64,000 bases of DNA from CAXNKG01 sp964202965. GTDB lineage: Bacteria; Acidobacteriota; Vicinamibacteria; Vicinamibacterales; UBA2999. The number at the start of each line of letters is the position of its first letter. Positions within the stretch are counted from its first letter, which is position 1. The notes beneath the pieces were generated by a model, which ran no database searches, was not told the origin of the DNA, and saw only the letters and a program-made list of their open reading frames with translations. Positions 22,832-31,201 of this stretch are shown in pieces. Location of the stretch: NCBI GenBank assembly GCA_964202965.1, contig CAXNKG010000003.1, positions 62,001 to 126,000 of the forward strand. Reading direction: 5' to 3'. The translations under genes and the position numbers were made by a program.

Positions 22832-23347
22832 CTAGTACGACGTACTAGGGGTTCCTGAAGTTCCTAGGGTTCCTGAGGTTCCTAGGGTTCCTGAGGTTCC
22901 TAGGGTTCCTGAGGTTCCTAGGGTTCCTGGGGTTCCTGGAGTGCCTGAAGTTCCTGGGGTGCCGCCGACCTGGGGCTCGTATTTCGACGGGCACTTCGCG
23001 GTCATGCTGGTCGCGTGGAAGCCGTCCTCCGCGAGCGTGCCCTGAAGCACCACCTCAGACTCGTTCTTGAACGTGTCGGGAACGACGCCCGTATACGTGG
23101 CGCGTACCACGTGCCCCTTGCTGTGCATCTCGAAGCTGTAGTCGAGGGAGTCGCGCTTGCGGCGGATGTCCCTGGCGTAGCCGTGAATCTGGAGCGGCTT
23201 GCCGTACCAGGGTGCCGGCTGGACCATCACTTCCTCGACGTGCTTGTAGTACTGCGCGCTCTCGCCGAGCGTGGAATAGAGCAGCCCCCCGAAGGCGAGG
23301 GTCAGCACCACGCCGGTGATCCCGATTTTCGCGGCTTTGTGACTCAT
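22832..23347 (-). CDS. ccmE: heme chaperone CcmE, cysteine (CxxxY) type with Gly-Thr repeat tail
   Basis: Periplasmic heme chaperone, 171 aa, anchored by an N-terminal helix (IGITGVVLTLAFGGLLY). The OB-fold core runs to about residue 126. The heme attachment site reads AKCPSKYE: C119 stands where proteobacterial CcmE has the covalently bound histidine, with Y123 at the axial-ligand position. This CxxxY variant is known from Desulfovibrio and archaeal CcmE. The tail (128-171) is a run of Gly-Thr-Pro/Ser/Leu tripeptides made by a 9-bp DNA repeat. ATG 23347 is the start; a longer frame to 23407 lacks support. First gene of the ccm operon. Confidence 0.9.
   Translation of the reverse strand: MSHKAAKIGITGVVLTLAFGGLLYSTLGESAQYYKHVEEVMVQPAPWYGKPLQIHGYARDIRRKRDSLDYSFEMHSKGHVVRATYTGVVPDTFKNESEVVLQGTLAEDGFHATSMTAKCPSKYEPQVGGTPGTSGTPGTPGTLGTSGTLGTSGTLGTSGTLGTSGTPSTSY
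22851..22958. repeat. 9-bp tandem repeat (GTTCCTAGG/GTTCCTGAG) inside ccmE
   Basis: Twelve contiguous 9-bp units, alternating mainly GTTCCTAGG and GTTCCTGAG, encode the Gly-Thr-x tail of CcmE on the minus strand. The array is followed at 22832-22848 by a perfect 17-nt inverted repeat, CTAGTACG-A-CGTACTAG, that contains the ccmE stop codon. Confidence 0.95.
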
Positions 23348-23376
23348 AGGTAAGGACTTCTGCCCCTCAGGTGCCC

Positions 23377-23940
23377 TCAGGATACCAATATTCCCGCGTT
23401 CTTGCACAGGTCGTAGACAAGGCCAACCGGCAGCCCGACCACATTCGTATAGGGGCCGGAAATCGTCGTCACAAAGCGCGAGGCCAGCCCCTGGATCGCA
23501 TACGCGCCCGCCTTGTCCGAGGGCTCGCCAGACGCCACGTACCAGTCGATGTCCCCGTCCGTGAGCGGCGCGAAGTGGACGGTGGTGGATGCGATCTCCG
23601 TCTGGAGCGCCCCAAACGCGAGGCAGACCCCCGTCAACACCACGTGCGCTCGCCCCGACAGCATCCGCAGCATCCGCTTCGCGTCCGCTGCGTCAGCCGG
23701 CTTTCCGAGAATGTCGTCCCCGCAGACGACCACCGTATCGGCCCCGAGCACCGGCCGCCCCGCTGCCCTGTCAATCACCGCGCGTGCCTTGGCTTCGGCG
23801 AGCCGCGCGACGTAGGCGTCCGCAGCTTCGCCGTCGCGCCGCGTCTCGTCGACGTCCGCCGTCAGCACGTCGAACGCGATGCCCGCCGCGCGGAGCAGCT
23901 CGGCTCGTCTGGGTGACGCCGACGCCAGGACTAGCCGCAC
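23377..23940 (-). CDS. maf: Maf-like nucleoside triphosphate pyrophosphatase
   Basis: House-cleaning pyrophosphatase that hydrolyses non-canonical or excess nucleotides (dTTP/UTP type). The 187-aa protein starts RLVLASASPRRAELLR, the family signature with S-x-S-P-R-R, and carries VLGADTVVVCGDDILGKP mid-protein and the SDKAGAYAIQGLAS block (the K-A-G-A/G-Y motif). Start GTG 23940, 10 nt from the end of kinase 1; it precedes ccmE by 29 nt on the same strand, so kinase, maf and ccm genes may share transcription. Confidence 0.94.
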   Translation of the reverse strand: MRLVLASASPRRAELLRAAGIAFDVLTADVDETRRDGEAADAYVARLAEAKARAVIDRAAGRPVLGADTVVVCGDDILGKPADAADAKRMLRMLSGRAHVVLTGVCLAFGALQTEIASTTVHFAPLTDGDIDWYVASGEPSDKAGAYAIQGLASRFVTTISGPYTNVVGLPVGLVYDLCKNAGILVS

Positions 23941-23950
23941 CGTCGCACCA

Positions 23951-26680
23951 CTACCGTGCCGTGTCTGGCGTCCAGTTTTGGATGAGCGTGATCGGTGCGG
24001 TCGCCTCGTCCAGGCCCGTGTTGATCAGGATCCGGCCGTCCCGGGCGATGTCGTAATTCGTTCCCACACCCAGGTCCGTGCCGACCCCGACGATCCGGGT
24101 CCGAAAGAGCGCCACCGGCCGGCCGGGTTCCAGCGTCGCGCCGCGGACGGCGATCGGCGCCGCCATCAGGGTCCCATCCGGCGCGAGGTACAGGATCTCC
24201 CTGCCCCCGGGCCCCCACCGGGGAGTGATCCCGCCCGTCGTCGACACCTGCCACTGCCCGCCGCCGCGTCCTTCGGCCGCGCCTGGAGCGGCGGGTCCCG
24301 AAAAGGGCCGCACATGAATCTCAAACCGTCCCGATTCGTTCGACTGATACGCCACCCAGCGCCCATCCGTGGAAAACTGGGCCCGCCGTTCATCGAACGG
24401 CGTCTTCAGCCACACCACCGGCGTGCGATCGCCGGCCAGGGGGACGACCCAGAGGTCCCACGATGTTTGCGGATCGAGGCTGTGATAGAGGAGGAACCGG
24501 CCGTCGGACGACCAATCACTCGCAGACTTGTCCTGCGGCGATGCCACCAGCAGGTCGTCGCTCCCGCCGCCGCTCGCGAGCTTCTGATAGAGATCGCGGC
24601 GGCCCGTCCGATTCGAGTCGAAGACGATCCGGCTCCCATCCGGCGACCAGAGGGGAAAGAGATCGAGACTGGGGTCGAAGGTGACGCGGGTCGTCCGGTC
24701 CGCGTCCAGGAGCCAGATGTCGATGTTACCCTGCACCCTGCGGCGAACCACCACCCGGCGGCCGTCGGGGGACAAACGCGGATTCAGGAGACCGTTCTCA
24801 TCCGGCGCGCCCACTGTGCCCAGTACCTGGCCCGCGCGGTCGAACCAGGTCAGTTGACGCCGGGTGCTCCCGCCCGACCGGTACGCCACCAAGCCGGTCG
24901 CCGAAACCGACACGGCTCTGGCAAGAGAATTCCCGTCGATCGCGATCTGGTCGGCCACGGTGACCGGATCGCCGGTCAGCGCCCGCCGCGTCAGGTCCAG
25001 GCGCTGGGCCAGCAAGGTGCCGCCGCGGACAAACCACAGCCAACCACCCTCGCCAGAGGCGTCGGCGGGCCCAGGCCCGGCGGGGGCGAAGACGCCGGCC
25101 GCATCGGCCGTCGTCAGCCTGGTCGTCTCCGGCGCGTCCAGCGAGCCGAGGTATATGCCCTGCGTGTCCGGCGTCCCCTGCGCGTAGAACAGGAACCGCC
25201 GGCCGCCGGGCAGAAACTGCGGAAACCGGTGGCTCGTCTGCTTCGCCAGCGTTGTCACCGCCGCAGCCTCCCCGCCCGAGGCCGCGATGCGGAACAACGG
25301 ACTCGTTGTGGTCCGCGTAAAGAGCAGGACCCCGTCCGCACTCCACGTACCCCCGCGATTGGTGGCAGTGGTCAGCGTCTGCGGCGATCCGCCGGCGAGG
25401 TCCGCCCGCTTCAGCGCGGTGCCATCGAAGAAGCCCACCGACCGGCTGTCGGGCGACCAGAAGGGGTCGCTGGCGTTCTCGGTCCCCGCCAGCGGCTGCG
25501 CCGTCGCGGTGTCGAGCGGCCGCAGCCACAGCCGAGGCACGCCCTCGCCGGACGCGACGAACACGATCTGCCGGCCGTCGGGGGAGAGCGCGAAGGACGT
25601 CGGATCGTCGGTCTCCGGCGTGACGATGTCGGTGCGCGTCTCGGGTGGCGCGGGCGGCGGCGTCTCGCGCAGATGGCGAAGCGCGGGAAGAGCCAGCGCC
25701 GCGGCCAACACGGCTGCGCCGGCGAAGGCCACCATCCACGCGACCCGTCCGCGTGACGTCGATGCTGTCGCTGACGCGGCGACACCCTCTGGGGCCGACG
25801 GCGCCGCCAACGCCTCCTCGATGTCCAGTCTCGCGGCCGCGGCCGAATCGAGCCGCCGCTTGCGGTCCTTCTCCAGGCAGCGGCGCAGCAGGCGGCGAAG
25901 GGCGGGGGGCGTCGCTGAGGGCAACGTCTTCCACTCGGGCTCGGTCTTCAGCACCGCCGCGAGCGTGTCGGAGACCGTCGCGCCTTCGAACAGCCGCGTC
26001 CCCGTGAGCATCTCCCACAACACCACGCCGAAGGCCCACAGGTCCGCGCGCTTGTCCACGTCCTGACCGCGCGCCTGCTCCGGCGACATGTACGCCGCCG
26101 TGCCGAGAATCATCCCGACGCCCGTCATCATCGCGGGCGTCGTGATGGTCGGCGCCTGAGACAGGGCTTGCCCCGCCGAAGCGCGAAGCGCGGAGGTGGG
26201 TTCCATCGCCTTCGCCAACCCGAAGTCGAGCACTTTCACCGTGCCGTCACTGCGCACCTTGATGTTGGCGGGCTTGAGGTCGCGATGAACGACCCCCTGC
26301 TCGTGCGCCGCTTCGAGCGCGTCGGCGATTTGCTTCGCGATCGGCAACGCTTCGTCGACGGGGATGGCTCCGCGCGCGATGCGCTGCGACAGATCCTCGC
26401 CCTCGACCAGCTCCATCACGAGCGCGTGGACATCGCCCGCCTGTTCGAGGCCGTGAATGATCGCGATGTTGGGATGGTTCAGCGAGGCCAGCGTCTTCGC
26501 TTCCCGCTCGAAGCGCGCGAGGCGATCCGCGTCGTGCGCGAACGCCTCGGGCAGCACCTTCAGCGCGACGTCGCGATTGAGCTTCGTGTCGCGGGCGCGG
26601 TAGACCTGCCCCATGCCCCCTTCGCCAATCTGCGCGAGGACGTCGTACACGCCGAGGCGGGTGCCGGAGGTCAGGGACAA
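23951..26680 (-). CDS. membrane Ser/Thr protein kinase with PD40 propeller (kinase 1)
   Basis: Bacterial Hanks-type kinase of 909 aa. Kinase core: glycine loop IGEGGMGQVY (18-27), catalytic Lys41, HRDLKPANI (132-140), DFG (152-154) and MSPEQARG in the activation segment (198-205). One transmembrane helix (about 313-335) leads to a C-terminal TolB/PD40-type beta-propeller with repeated blades such as FALSPDGRQIVF, LSPDGRRVVV and WSPDGSRIVF, which should be periplasmic. The start is TTG 26680: a perfect TATAAT ends 9 nt before it and the sequence MSLTSGTRLG aligns with the other kinases. Longer upstream frame is not used. Substrate and signal are unknown; all catalytic residues are present. Confidence 0.93.
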   Translation of the reverse strand: MSLTSGTRLGVYDVLAQIGEGGMGQVYRARDTKLNRDVALKVLPEAFAHDADRLARFEREAKTLASLNHPNIAIIHGLEQAGDVHALVMELVEGEDLSQRIARGAIPVDEALPIAKQIADALEAAHEQGVVHRDLKPANIKVRSDGTVKVLDFGLAKAMEPTSALRASAGQALSQAPTITTPAMMTGVGMILGTAAYMSPEQARGQDVDKRADLWAFGVVLWEMLTGTRLFEGATVSDTLAAVLKTEPEWKTLPSATPPALRRLLRRCLEKDRKRRLDSAAAARLDIEEALAAPSAPEGVAASATASTSRGRVAWMVAFAGAAVLAAALALPALRHLRETPPPAPPETRTDIVTPETDDPTSFALSPDGRQIVFVASGEGVPRLWLRPLDTATAQPLAGTENASDPFWSPDSRSVGFFDGTALKRADLAGGSPQTLTTATNRGGTWSADGVLLFTRTTTSPLFRIAASGGEAAAVTTLAKQTSHRFPQFLPGGRRFLFYAQGTPDTQGIYLGSLDAPETTRLTTADAAGVFAPAGPGPADASGEGGWLWFVRGGTLLAQRLDLTRRALTGDPVTVADQIAIDGNSLARAVSVSATGLVAYRSGGSTRRQLTWFDRAGQVLGTVGAPDENGLLNPRLSPDGRRVVVRRRVQGNIDIWLLDADRTTRVTFDPSLDLFPLWSPDGSRIVFDSNRTGRRDLYQKLASGGGSDDLLVASPQDKSASDWSSDGRFLLYHSLDPQTSWDLWVVPLAGDRTPVVWLKTPFDERRAQFSTDGRWVAYQSNESGRFEIHVRPFSGPAAPGAAEGRGGGQWQVSTTGGITPRWGPGGREILYLAPDGTLMAAPIAVRGATLEPGRPVALFRTRIVGVGTDLGVGTNYDIARDGRILINTGLDEATAPITLIQNWTPDTAR

Positions 26681-26689
26681 GGCAGCAGG

Positions 26690-26695
26690 ATTATA
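26690..26695 (-). promoter_or_regulatory. -10 element TATAAT for kinase 1
   Basis: Consensus TATAAT on the minus strand, 9 nt before the TTG start. Any leader is at most about three nucleotides. Just upstream are three TGCGAGG heptads (26698-26719), in the -35 region; no TTGACA-like box is visible. Confidence 0.7.
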
Positions 26696-26757
26696 TGTGC
26701 GAGGGTGCGAGGTGCGAGGGCGACGCCGATGCCAGGACCAGTCCGCGCGCCCAATGC

Positions 26758-26763
26758 TATCCT
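26758..26763 (+). promoter_or_regulatory. -10 element TATCCT for DUF721 gene (leaderless)
   Basis: TATCCT ends 7 nt before GTG 26771. The divergent promoters of kinase 1 and this gene lie within 70 bp of each other. Confidence 0.5.
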
Positions 26764-26770
26764 CCTCGGC

Positions 26771-27049
26771 GTGGTTCCGGTCCATCAGATCCTTCCAGAC
26801 GTCGTGACGTCAGTGGTCCGCAAGGCGCCGCTGACGCCGCAGAAAGTCGCGTTCGCCTGGCGCATGGCCGTCGGCGCGCGGGTCGCCGGCGCGACGCAGA
26901 TCGACCTGAGGAGCGGCACCCTGCACGTGCGGGCCACGGAAGCCGGCTGGCTGCGGGAAGTCGAGCACTCGGCCGCCATGATTCGCTCGCGCATGGGGGC
27001 CTTCCTGGGTCCCGACGTCATCCGATTCATCAAAGTCGCGGCCGGCTGA
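26771..27049 (+). CDS. DUF721/DciA-like protein
   Basis: A 92-aa protein of the DUF721 family. Family features are visible: VWxxxVG-like segment AFAWRMAVGARVAGATQ, then a beta stretch DLRSGTLHVRATEAGWLREVE and the helix SAAMIRSRMGAFLGPDVIRFIKV. In many bacteria DUF721 proteins (DciA) load the replicative helicase; this copy is short and contains only the KH-like core, so that role is likely but not certain. GTG 26771 is chosen because a -10 hexamer ends 7 nt upstream and the frame upstream is antisense to kinase 1. Confidence 0.75.
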   Translation: MVPVHQILPDVVTSVVRKAPLTPQKVAFAWRMAVGARVAGATQIDLRSGTLHVRATEAGWLREVEHSAAMIRSRMGAFLGPDVIRFIKVAAG

Positions 27050-27168
27050 TCGGCATACGACCACGCGTCGCCGCGTCGCGCTCTGACCAGGTTCGTGCGG
27101 ACGTGTCACGTGCCTTGCAAATCGTCCCCGACGATGGCATCGTCGTCGTCGAAATGGGGAGACACGCC

Positions 27169-27729
27169 ATGGCACCAGCGCCGCACCTGACGACCGACGA
27201 GTATCTGCGGACTCCTGAGACATCGCGGCCCACTGAAGTCGTGTTCGGCGCGCTGCGCGTGGCGGACGCCCCCGCGGTGCGCCATCAGCAGGCCGTCTGT
27301 GCGTTCCTGCTGGCGCTCGCTCCCCACGTTCGTGCCCAGCGCCTCGGTCACGTACTGCTTTCACCGCTCGACGTGATTCTCGACTGGGAGCGCGCGCTGA
27401 TCCTGCAACCGGACCTGGTGTACGTGTCGCACGAGCGCTGGAACATCCAGAAGGGGAAGATCGTGGGCGCGCCCGACATGGTCCTCGAGGTCCTGTCGCC
27501 GAACCCGCGGCTGGGCGACCTCAACGAACGCCTCAACTGGTTCGCGCAGTACGGCGTGCGTGAGATCTGGCTGCTCCACCAGGCCGGCGAACGGTTCGAG
27601 ATCCTCGAAGCCGGCGGCGGGCGTATTGCGGCGCGGCGGGTCTATGACTACGCCACCCTCCTGAAGTCGGCGGTGTTCCCGGATCTCTCGCTGTCGATTG
27701 CCGACATTCTGAGCGGCGGCGACGTCTGA
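27169..27729 (+). CDS. Uma2 family (DUF820) PD-(D/E)XK nuclease-like protein
   Basis: A 186-aa protein of the Uma2/DUF820 family, which has a restriction-endonuclease fold. Visible core: the N-terminal LTTDEYLRTPETSRPTEVVFG, then LQPDLVYVSHER (the Asp of the nuclease motif), GAPDMVLEVLSPNPRLGDLNERL (E-x-L-S-P) and WFAQYGVREIWLL. The catalytic D...E-x-x set appears intact. ATG 27169 has GGGGAGA 6 nt upstream; ATG 27154 would add five residues. The 119 bp in front hold nothing else recognisable. Uma2 genes are abundant and their biological targets unknown. Confidence 0.85.
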   Translation: MAPAPHLTTDEYLRTPETSRPTEVVFGALRVADAPAVRHQQAVCAFLLALAPHVRAQRLGHVLLSPLDVILDWERALILQPDLVYVSHERWNIQKGKIVGAPDMVLEVLSPNPRLGDLNERLNWFAQYGVREIWLLHQAGERFEILEAGGGRIAARRVYDYATLLKSAVFPDLSLSIADILSGGDV

Positions 27730-27795
27730 GCGTGTATCGGACAGGCAGGAGCCGCTTCAATTCGTCGTCGAAGTGCTGCACGACCGGCCGTGATG

Positions 27796-27801
27796 TAGAG
27801 T
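27796..27801 (+). promoter_or_regulatory. -10 element TAGAGT with leader and SD for MBL gene
   Basis: TAGAGT is followed by a 24-nt stretch with GAGGAG at 27814-27819, 6 nt from ATG 27826. This gene has a normal leader, in contrast to its leaderless neighbours. Confidence 0.5.
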
Positions 27802-27825
27802 GTTCCCTCCACAGAGGAGCCGACA

Positions 27826-28728
27826 ATGACACTCAGCCGATCGCTCAGCATCGCTGCTCTTACCCTGGTCGCCGGCGTCGCGTACGCCCAGGCGCCGGAC
27901 TTCAGCAAGGTCGAGATCAAGACCAATAAGGTCGCGGACAACTTCTTCACGCTGGAAGGCCAGGGCGGCACCATCGGGCTCCTCGTCGGCCCCGACGGCG
28001 TCTTCATGGTCGACACGCAGTTCGCCCCGTTGAGCGAAAAGATCGCGGCCGCCATCAAGACGCTGACGCCGCAGCCGATCAAGTTTGTCGTCAACACGCA
28101 CCTGCACGGCGACCACACGGGCGGGGACGAGAATTTCGGGAAGATGGGCGCGACGATCATTTCACGCGAGGAGCTGCGCTTCCGCCTCGCCCACCCGAAT
28201 CCGCAGGCGAGCGGCGCGCCCGGCGTCCCGATGGCGGCCGCCGGCCTTCCCAGACAGACCTATCGCGACACGCTGACGCTGCACCTGAACGGTGAAGAGG
28301 TGCAGCTCATCGCCGTGCCGCGGGCGCATACCGACGGCGACACGATGGTCTATTTCCGGGGCCTCGACATCATCATGACGGGCGACTTCTACCGGTCCAT
28401 TCAGTATCCGAACGTGGACCGGAACAACGGCGGGAGCGTCCAGGGCCTCATCGACGGCCTCGGCGCGGTCATCGGGCGCGCCGGCCCGAACACGAAGATC
28501 ATTCCGGGACACGGGCCGACGGTCGACCGCGCGGCGGTGGCCGCCCATCGCGACGTGGCGCTGGCGATTCGCAACCGCGTGGCGGCGCTGGTGGCGCAGG
28601 GCCGGAGCGAGGACGAAGTGGTGGCGGCCAAGGTGAACGCCGACCTGGATGCCCGCGTCCAGCAGCCGGCGATGACCGGCGAGCGGTTCGTGCGGCAGGT
28701 CTACGCCGACGTGCGCGCCGGCCGGTAG
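27826..28728 (+). CDS. exported metallo-beta-lactamase-fold hydrolase
   Basis: A 300-aa MBL-fold enzyme with a signal peptide (LSIAALTLVAGVAYAQ, cleavage near residue 22). The metal motif NTHLHGDHTGG (H-x-H-x-D-H) is complete. Further ligands are the histidine in VPRAHTDGD, the aspartate in IIMTGDFY and the histidine in IPGHGPTV. It resembles cyclase/SoxH-like or quinoprotein-relay MBL proteins in the periplasm. A good SD (GAGGAG) and a -10 element precede it. The substrate is unknown. Confidence 0.88.
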   Translation: MTLSRSLSIAALTLVAGVAYAQAPDFSKVEIKTNKVADNFFTLEGQGGTIGLLVGPDGVFMVDTQFAPLSEKIAAAIKTLTPQPIKFVVNTHLHGDHTGGDENFGKMGATIISREELRFRLAHPNPQASGAPGVPMAAAGLPRQTYRDTLTLHLNGEEVQLIAVPRAHTDGDTMVYFRGLDIIMTGDFYRSIQYPNVDRNNGGSVQGLIDGLGAVIGRAGPNTKIIPGHGPTVDRAAVAAHRDVALAIRNRVAALVAQGRSEDEVVAAKVNADLDARVQQPAMTGERFVRQVYADVRAGR

Positions 28729-28751
28729 ATCACAGCCGGCCCCTCGTCACA

Positions 28752-29615
28752 CTACCGCCTGATCTGCGTGCGGTGCATCACACGGCGCGCCGCGGGATCG
28801 AAGGCGTCACGGCGATGCATCGTGCAGCGGTTGTCCCACAACACGAGGTCACCCACCTGCCACTGGTGCGTCCAGGCCAGAGACGCGCGAGTGGCCTCCG
28901 CCCAGACCTCGTCGAGCAGCGCGCCCGACTCCTCGAGCGACAGTCCTTCGATGTAGGCGTTGCGCCGGCGGCCCAGATAGAGGCCCGGCCGGCCTGTCTC
29001 GGGATGCTCGGAGACGAGAGGGTGCAGCGTGCCCGGCGACGTGCGCGGATCGCCGGTCGGTGACACGCCCTGCCGGACGTAGCCGCCGCTGTTGTAGGTG
29101 CCGTCGTGCTTCACGCGCAGGCCCGCGACACGCTGCCGCAGCCGGTCCGGAAGCTGCGCCCAGGCCGCGGACATCGAACAGAAGCTCGTGTCGCCTCCGT
29201 GCGCCGGCACCTCGATCGCATAGAGCACGCTCGCCTTTGGCGGGTCGGGCAGGTACGACATGTCCGTGTGCCACACGGCTTCGCCCGCCCCGAGGCTCCC
29301 CACCGGCTCGCCGTTCTCGACGACGTTCGACACGACGTAGATCTCCGGGTGCCCCTCGACGAACCGCCGTCCGCTCTCCTGGATCGGCGCCTCGTCCAGG
29401 TCGCCAAAGCGACGGCTGAACGCCAGCAGATCCGCGTCGGTGAGCGGCTGGCCCCTGAAGAGCAGGACCTGATGATCGAGCCAGGCCTGGTAGATGACCG
29501 CGAACGCGTCCGCGTCGAGCCCACGCAGGTCGACGCCCTCGACGCGCGCCCCCAGGGCGGCGCCCGTCGGCACGACACGCGGAAGACGCCCATCCATCTT
29601 CACCTGCTGCGCCAT
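28752..29615 (-). CDS. TauD/TfdA family Fe(II)/2-oxoglutarate dioxygenase
   Basis: A 287-aa member of the TauD/TfdA family. The facial triad is visible: AVWHTDMSYLPDPP (H-x-D) near residue 115 and the distal histidine in the C-terminal VMHRTQIRR, with the arginine that binds 2-oxoglutarate nearby (DPAARR). LLFRGQPLTDADL and FSRRFGDLD at the N-terminus are typical. Relatives hydroxylate taurine, alkylsulfates, 2,4-D or carnitine-like substrates; the substrate here is unknown. A -10 hexamer ends 6 nt before its ATG. It follows the SLC13 transporter gene by 24 nt on the same strand. Confidence 0.9.
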   Translation of the reverse strand: MAQQVKMDGRLPRVVPTGAALGARVEGVDLRGLDADAFAVIYQAWLDHQVLLFRGQPLTDADLLAFSRRFGDLDEAPIQESGRRFVEGHPEIYVVSNVVENGEPVGSLGAGEAVWHTDMSYLPDPPKASVLYAIEVPAHGGDTSFCSMSAAWAQLPDRLRQRVAGLRVKHDGTYNSGGYVRQGVSPTGDPRTSPGTLHPLVSEHPETGRPGLYLGRRRNAYIEGLSLEESGALLDEVWAEATRASLAWTHQWQVGDLVLWDNRCTMHRRDAFDPAARRVMHRTQIRR

Positions 29616-29621
29616 GTGGGT

Positions 29622-29627
29622 ACTCTA
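29622..29627 (-). promoter_or_regulatory. -10 element TAGAGT for TauD-like gene (leaderless)
   Basis: TAGAGT on the minus strand, 6 nt before ATG 29615, inside the 24-bp gap after the SLC13 gene. It would give the dioxygenase its own leaderless transcript. Confidence 0.55.
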
Positions 29628-29639
29628 TCGTCCACGATC

Positions 29640-31103
29640 TCAGAACCCAAGCGCCTGCCCGATCGACACCGCCACCGTCACGCAGACCGCCGCGGCCACG
29701 GTCATCCACAGTCCCGCCCGCGCCATGTCCCTGATCGAGAAATAGCCCGACGCGTACGGAATCACCGTCGTCGGACCCTCGCTCACCAGAATGAAGGCGA
29801 GCGACGAGGTGAATGCCGCCGGCGCCACCGTCGCCCAGACGTCGAGGTGCAGGTCGGTCGCGAGCGCCACCAGAATCGGCACGATGATGCTGGCTGTCAC
29901 CGTGTTGCTCGAGAAGAGCAGGTGCAGCCCCGCCACCGCCATCACGATGACGAATGGCCGCACCAGTTCCGGGACCATCGTGATCTGCCCGAGCAGCACC
30001 CAGGCGAGCCAGCGGGCGGCGCCGCTCTCGAACACCGCCAGACCGAGCGAGAGCCCGGCCACGATGAGCATGATGCCGCCCCACTCGATGTCCGCCTCCG
30101 CCTGCTTCCACGTCAGCACGCGGATACCGGGCAGGAAGAGCGCCAGCCCCCCGGCCAGCGCCACTGCCTCCACCGGCGGCTGGACTCGCCCGCCGCTCCA
30201 CACGGCGAGAAGCGGCGTTGCCAGCCAGAGGGCGATCACCGTGCCAAAGACGACCAGGGTATTGCGCTCGACCGGCCGAAGCGGTCCCAGATCGGCGAGT
30301 TTCGCGCGGATGTCGGCGGTGGTGAACGGCAGACGTTCGATCTCCGGCGGGAAGAGCCACAGCAGCAGGCGCCAGGCAAACGGCACCATCAGGATCGAGG
30401 CCGGAACGCCGTAGAGCATCCACCGCGTGAACGACACGTCGATCCCCGCCAGTTGCTTGAGCTGCGCAATCGCGACAAGGTTGGCTGCCGTTCCCGCCGG
30501 CGTCGCGATCCCGCCAATGAGCGGCCCGAAGGCCGTGGAGATCATGATCGCGCGCCCGACGTTGCTCTTCCCCGGCGACAGGGACGCGTCGCGCAGCAGC
30601 CCCACGCCGAGGGGAAAGAGCATGGCCGCCGCAGCCATATCCGTCACCCACCACGACACCGCCGTACCGACGACGAGTACGCCGAGGAGCACGTGGTCCG
30701 TCCTCGTCCCTACCCGCAGCAGAATCCGGTACACCAGTCGGGTGCCGAGCCCGGAGCGGGTGAACGCCGACGACAGCATCAGCACGCCGAGAAAAAACGT
30801 GACGATGGGATCGCCGAAGCCGGCCCTGACGACTGTTCGATAGTCGGCCAGGCCAAACACGGGAATCAGCACGACGACCAGCAGGGACGTGACGGCAAAC
30901 GGGAGCGTCTCGGTGACCCACAGCGTGACGGCGAACGCCAGAATAGCCAGGCACGCCTGCCCCTGTGGGGTCAGCGCGATGGCGCCCTCGGCACGCGCAA
31001 GCGGAGGCGGCGAAGGCAGCAGGTAGATTGTCAGCAGAAGTCCCACCGCGGCCAGCAGGATGTAGGGTCTGCGGTCGGGAAGGGGCTGCGCGGTGCTCAC
31101 CAT
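29640..31103 (-). CDS. SLC13/DASS family anion:sodium symporter
   Basis: A 487-aa polytopic inner-membrane protein with 11-13 hydrophobic helices. The two SNT-type substrate loops of the DASS family are visible: GGIATPAGTAANLVAIAQL in the first half and LLFSSNTVTASIIVPILVAL in the second (the S-N-T signature). Family members move dicarboxylates, sulfate or other divalent anions with sodium. Position next to a TauD-type dioxygenase would suit a sulfonate or sulfate link, but this is only context. A TACACT element lies 15 nt upstream of the ATG, divergent from the thiolase gene. Confidence 0.88.
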   Translation of the reverse strand: MVSTAQPLPDRRPYILLAAVGLLLTIYLLPSPPPLARAEGAIALTPQGQACLAILAFAVTLWVTETLPFAVTSLLVVVLIPVFGLADYRTVVRAGFGDPIVTFFLGVLMLSSAFTRSGLGTRLVYRILLRVGTRTDHVLLGVLVVGTAVSWWVTDMAAAAMLFPLGVGLLRDASLSPGKSNVGRAIMISTAFGPLIGGIATPAGTAANLVAIAQLKQLAGIDVSFTRWMLYGVPASILMVPFAWRLLLWLFPPEIERLPFTTADIRAKLADLGPLRPVERNTLVVFGTVIALWLATPLLAVWSGGRVQPPVEAVALAGGLALFLPGIRVLTWKQAEADIEWGGIMLIVAGLSLGLAVFESGAARWLAWVLLGQITMVPELVRPFVIVMAVAGLHLLFSSNTVTASIIVPILVALATDLHLDVWATVAPAAFTSSLAFILVSEGPTTVIPYASGYFSIRDMARAGLWMTVAAAVCVTVAVSIGQALGF

Positions 31104-31118
31104 GCGGACTGGGTGGCG

Positions 31119-31124
31119 AGTGTA
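31119..31124 (-). promoter_or_regulatory. -10 element TACACT for SLC13 gene
   Basis: TACACT on the minus strand, 15 nt before ATG 31103, leaving a leader of about eight nucleotides without SD. Divergent from the thiolase promoter 66 bp away. Confidence 0.45.
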
Positions 31125-31189
31125 AGCCCCGCGGAGGCCCGAGGTCGAATGGGCGGAGTCCGGCCATCGGCACCCTGCGAGGAGACCGT

Positions 31190-31195
31190 TACAAT
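31190..31195 (+). promoter_or_regulatory. -10 element TACAAT for thiolase (leaderless)
   Basis: TACAAT ends 6 nt before ATG 31202, so the transcript is expected to begin at the start codon. Confidence 0.6.
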
Positions 31196-31201
31196 CGTGC
31201 C

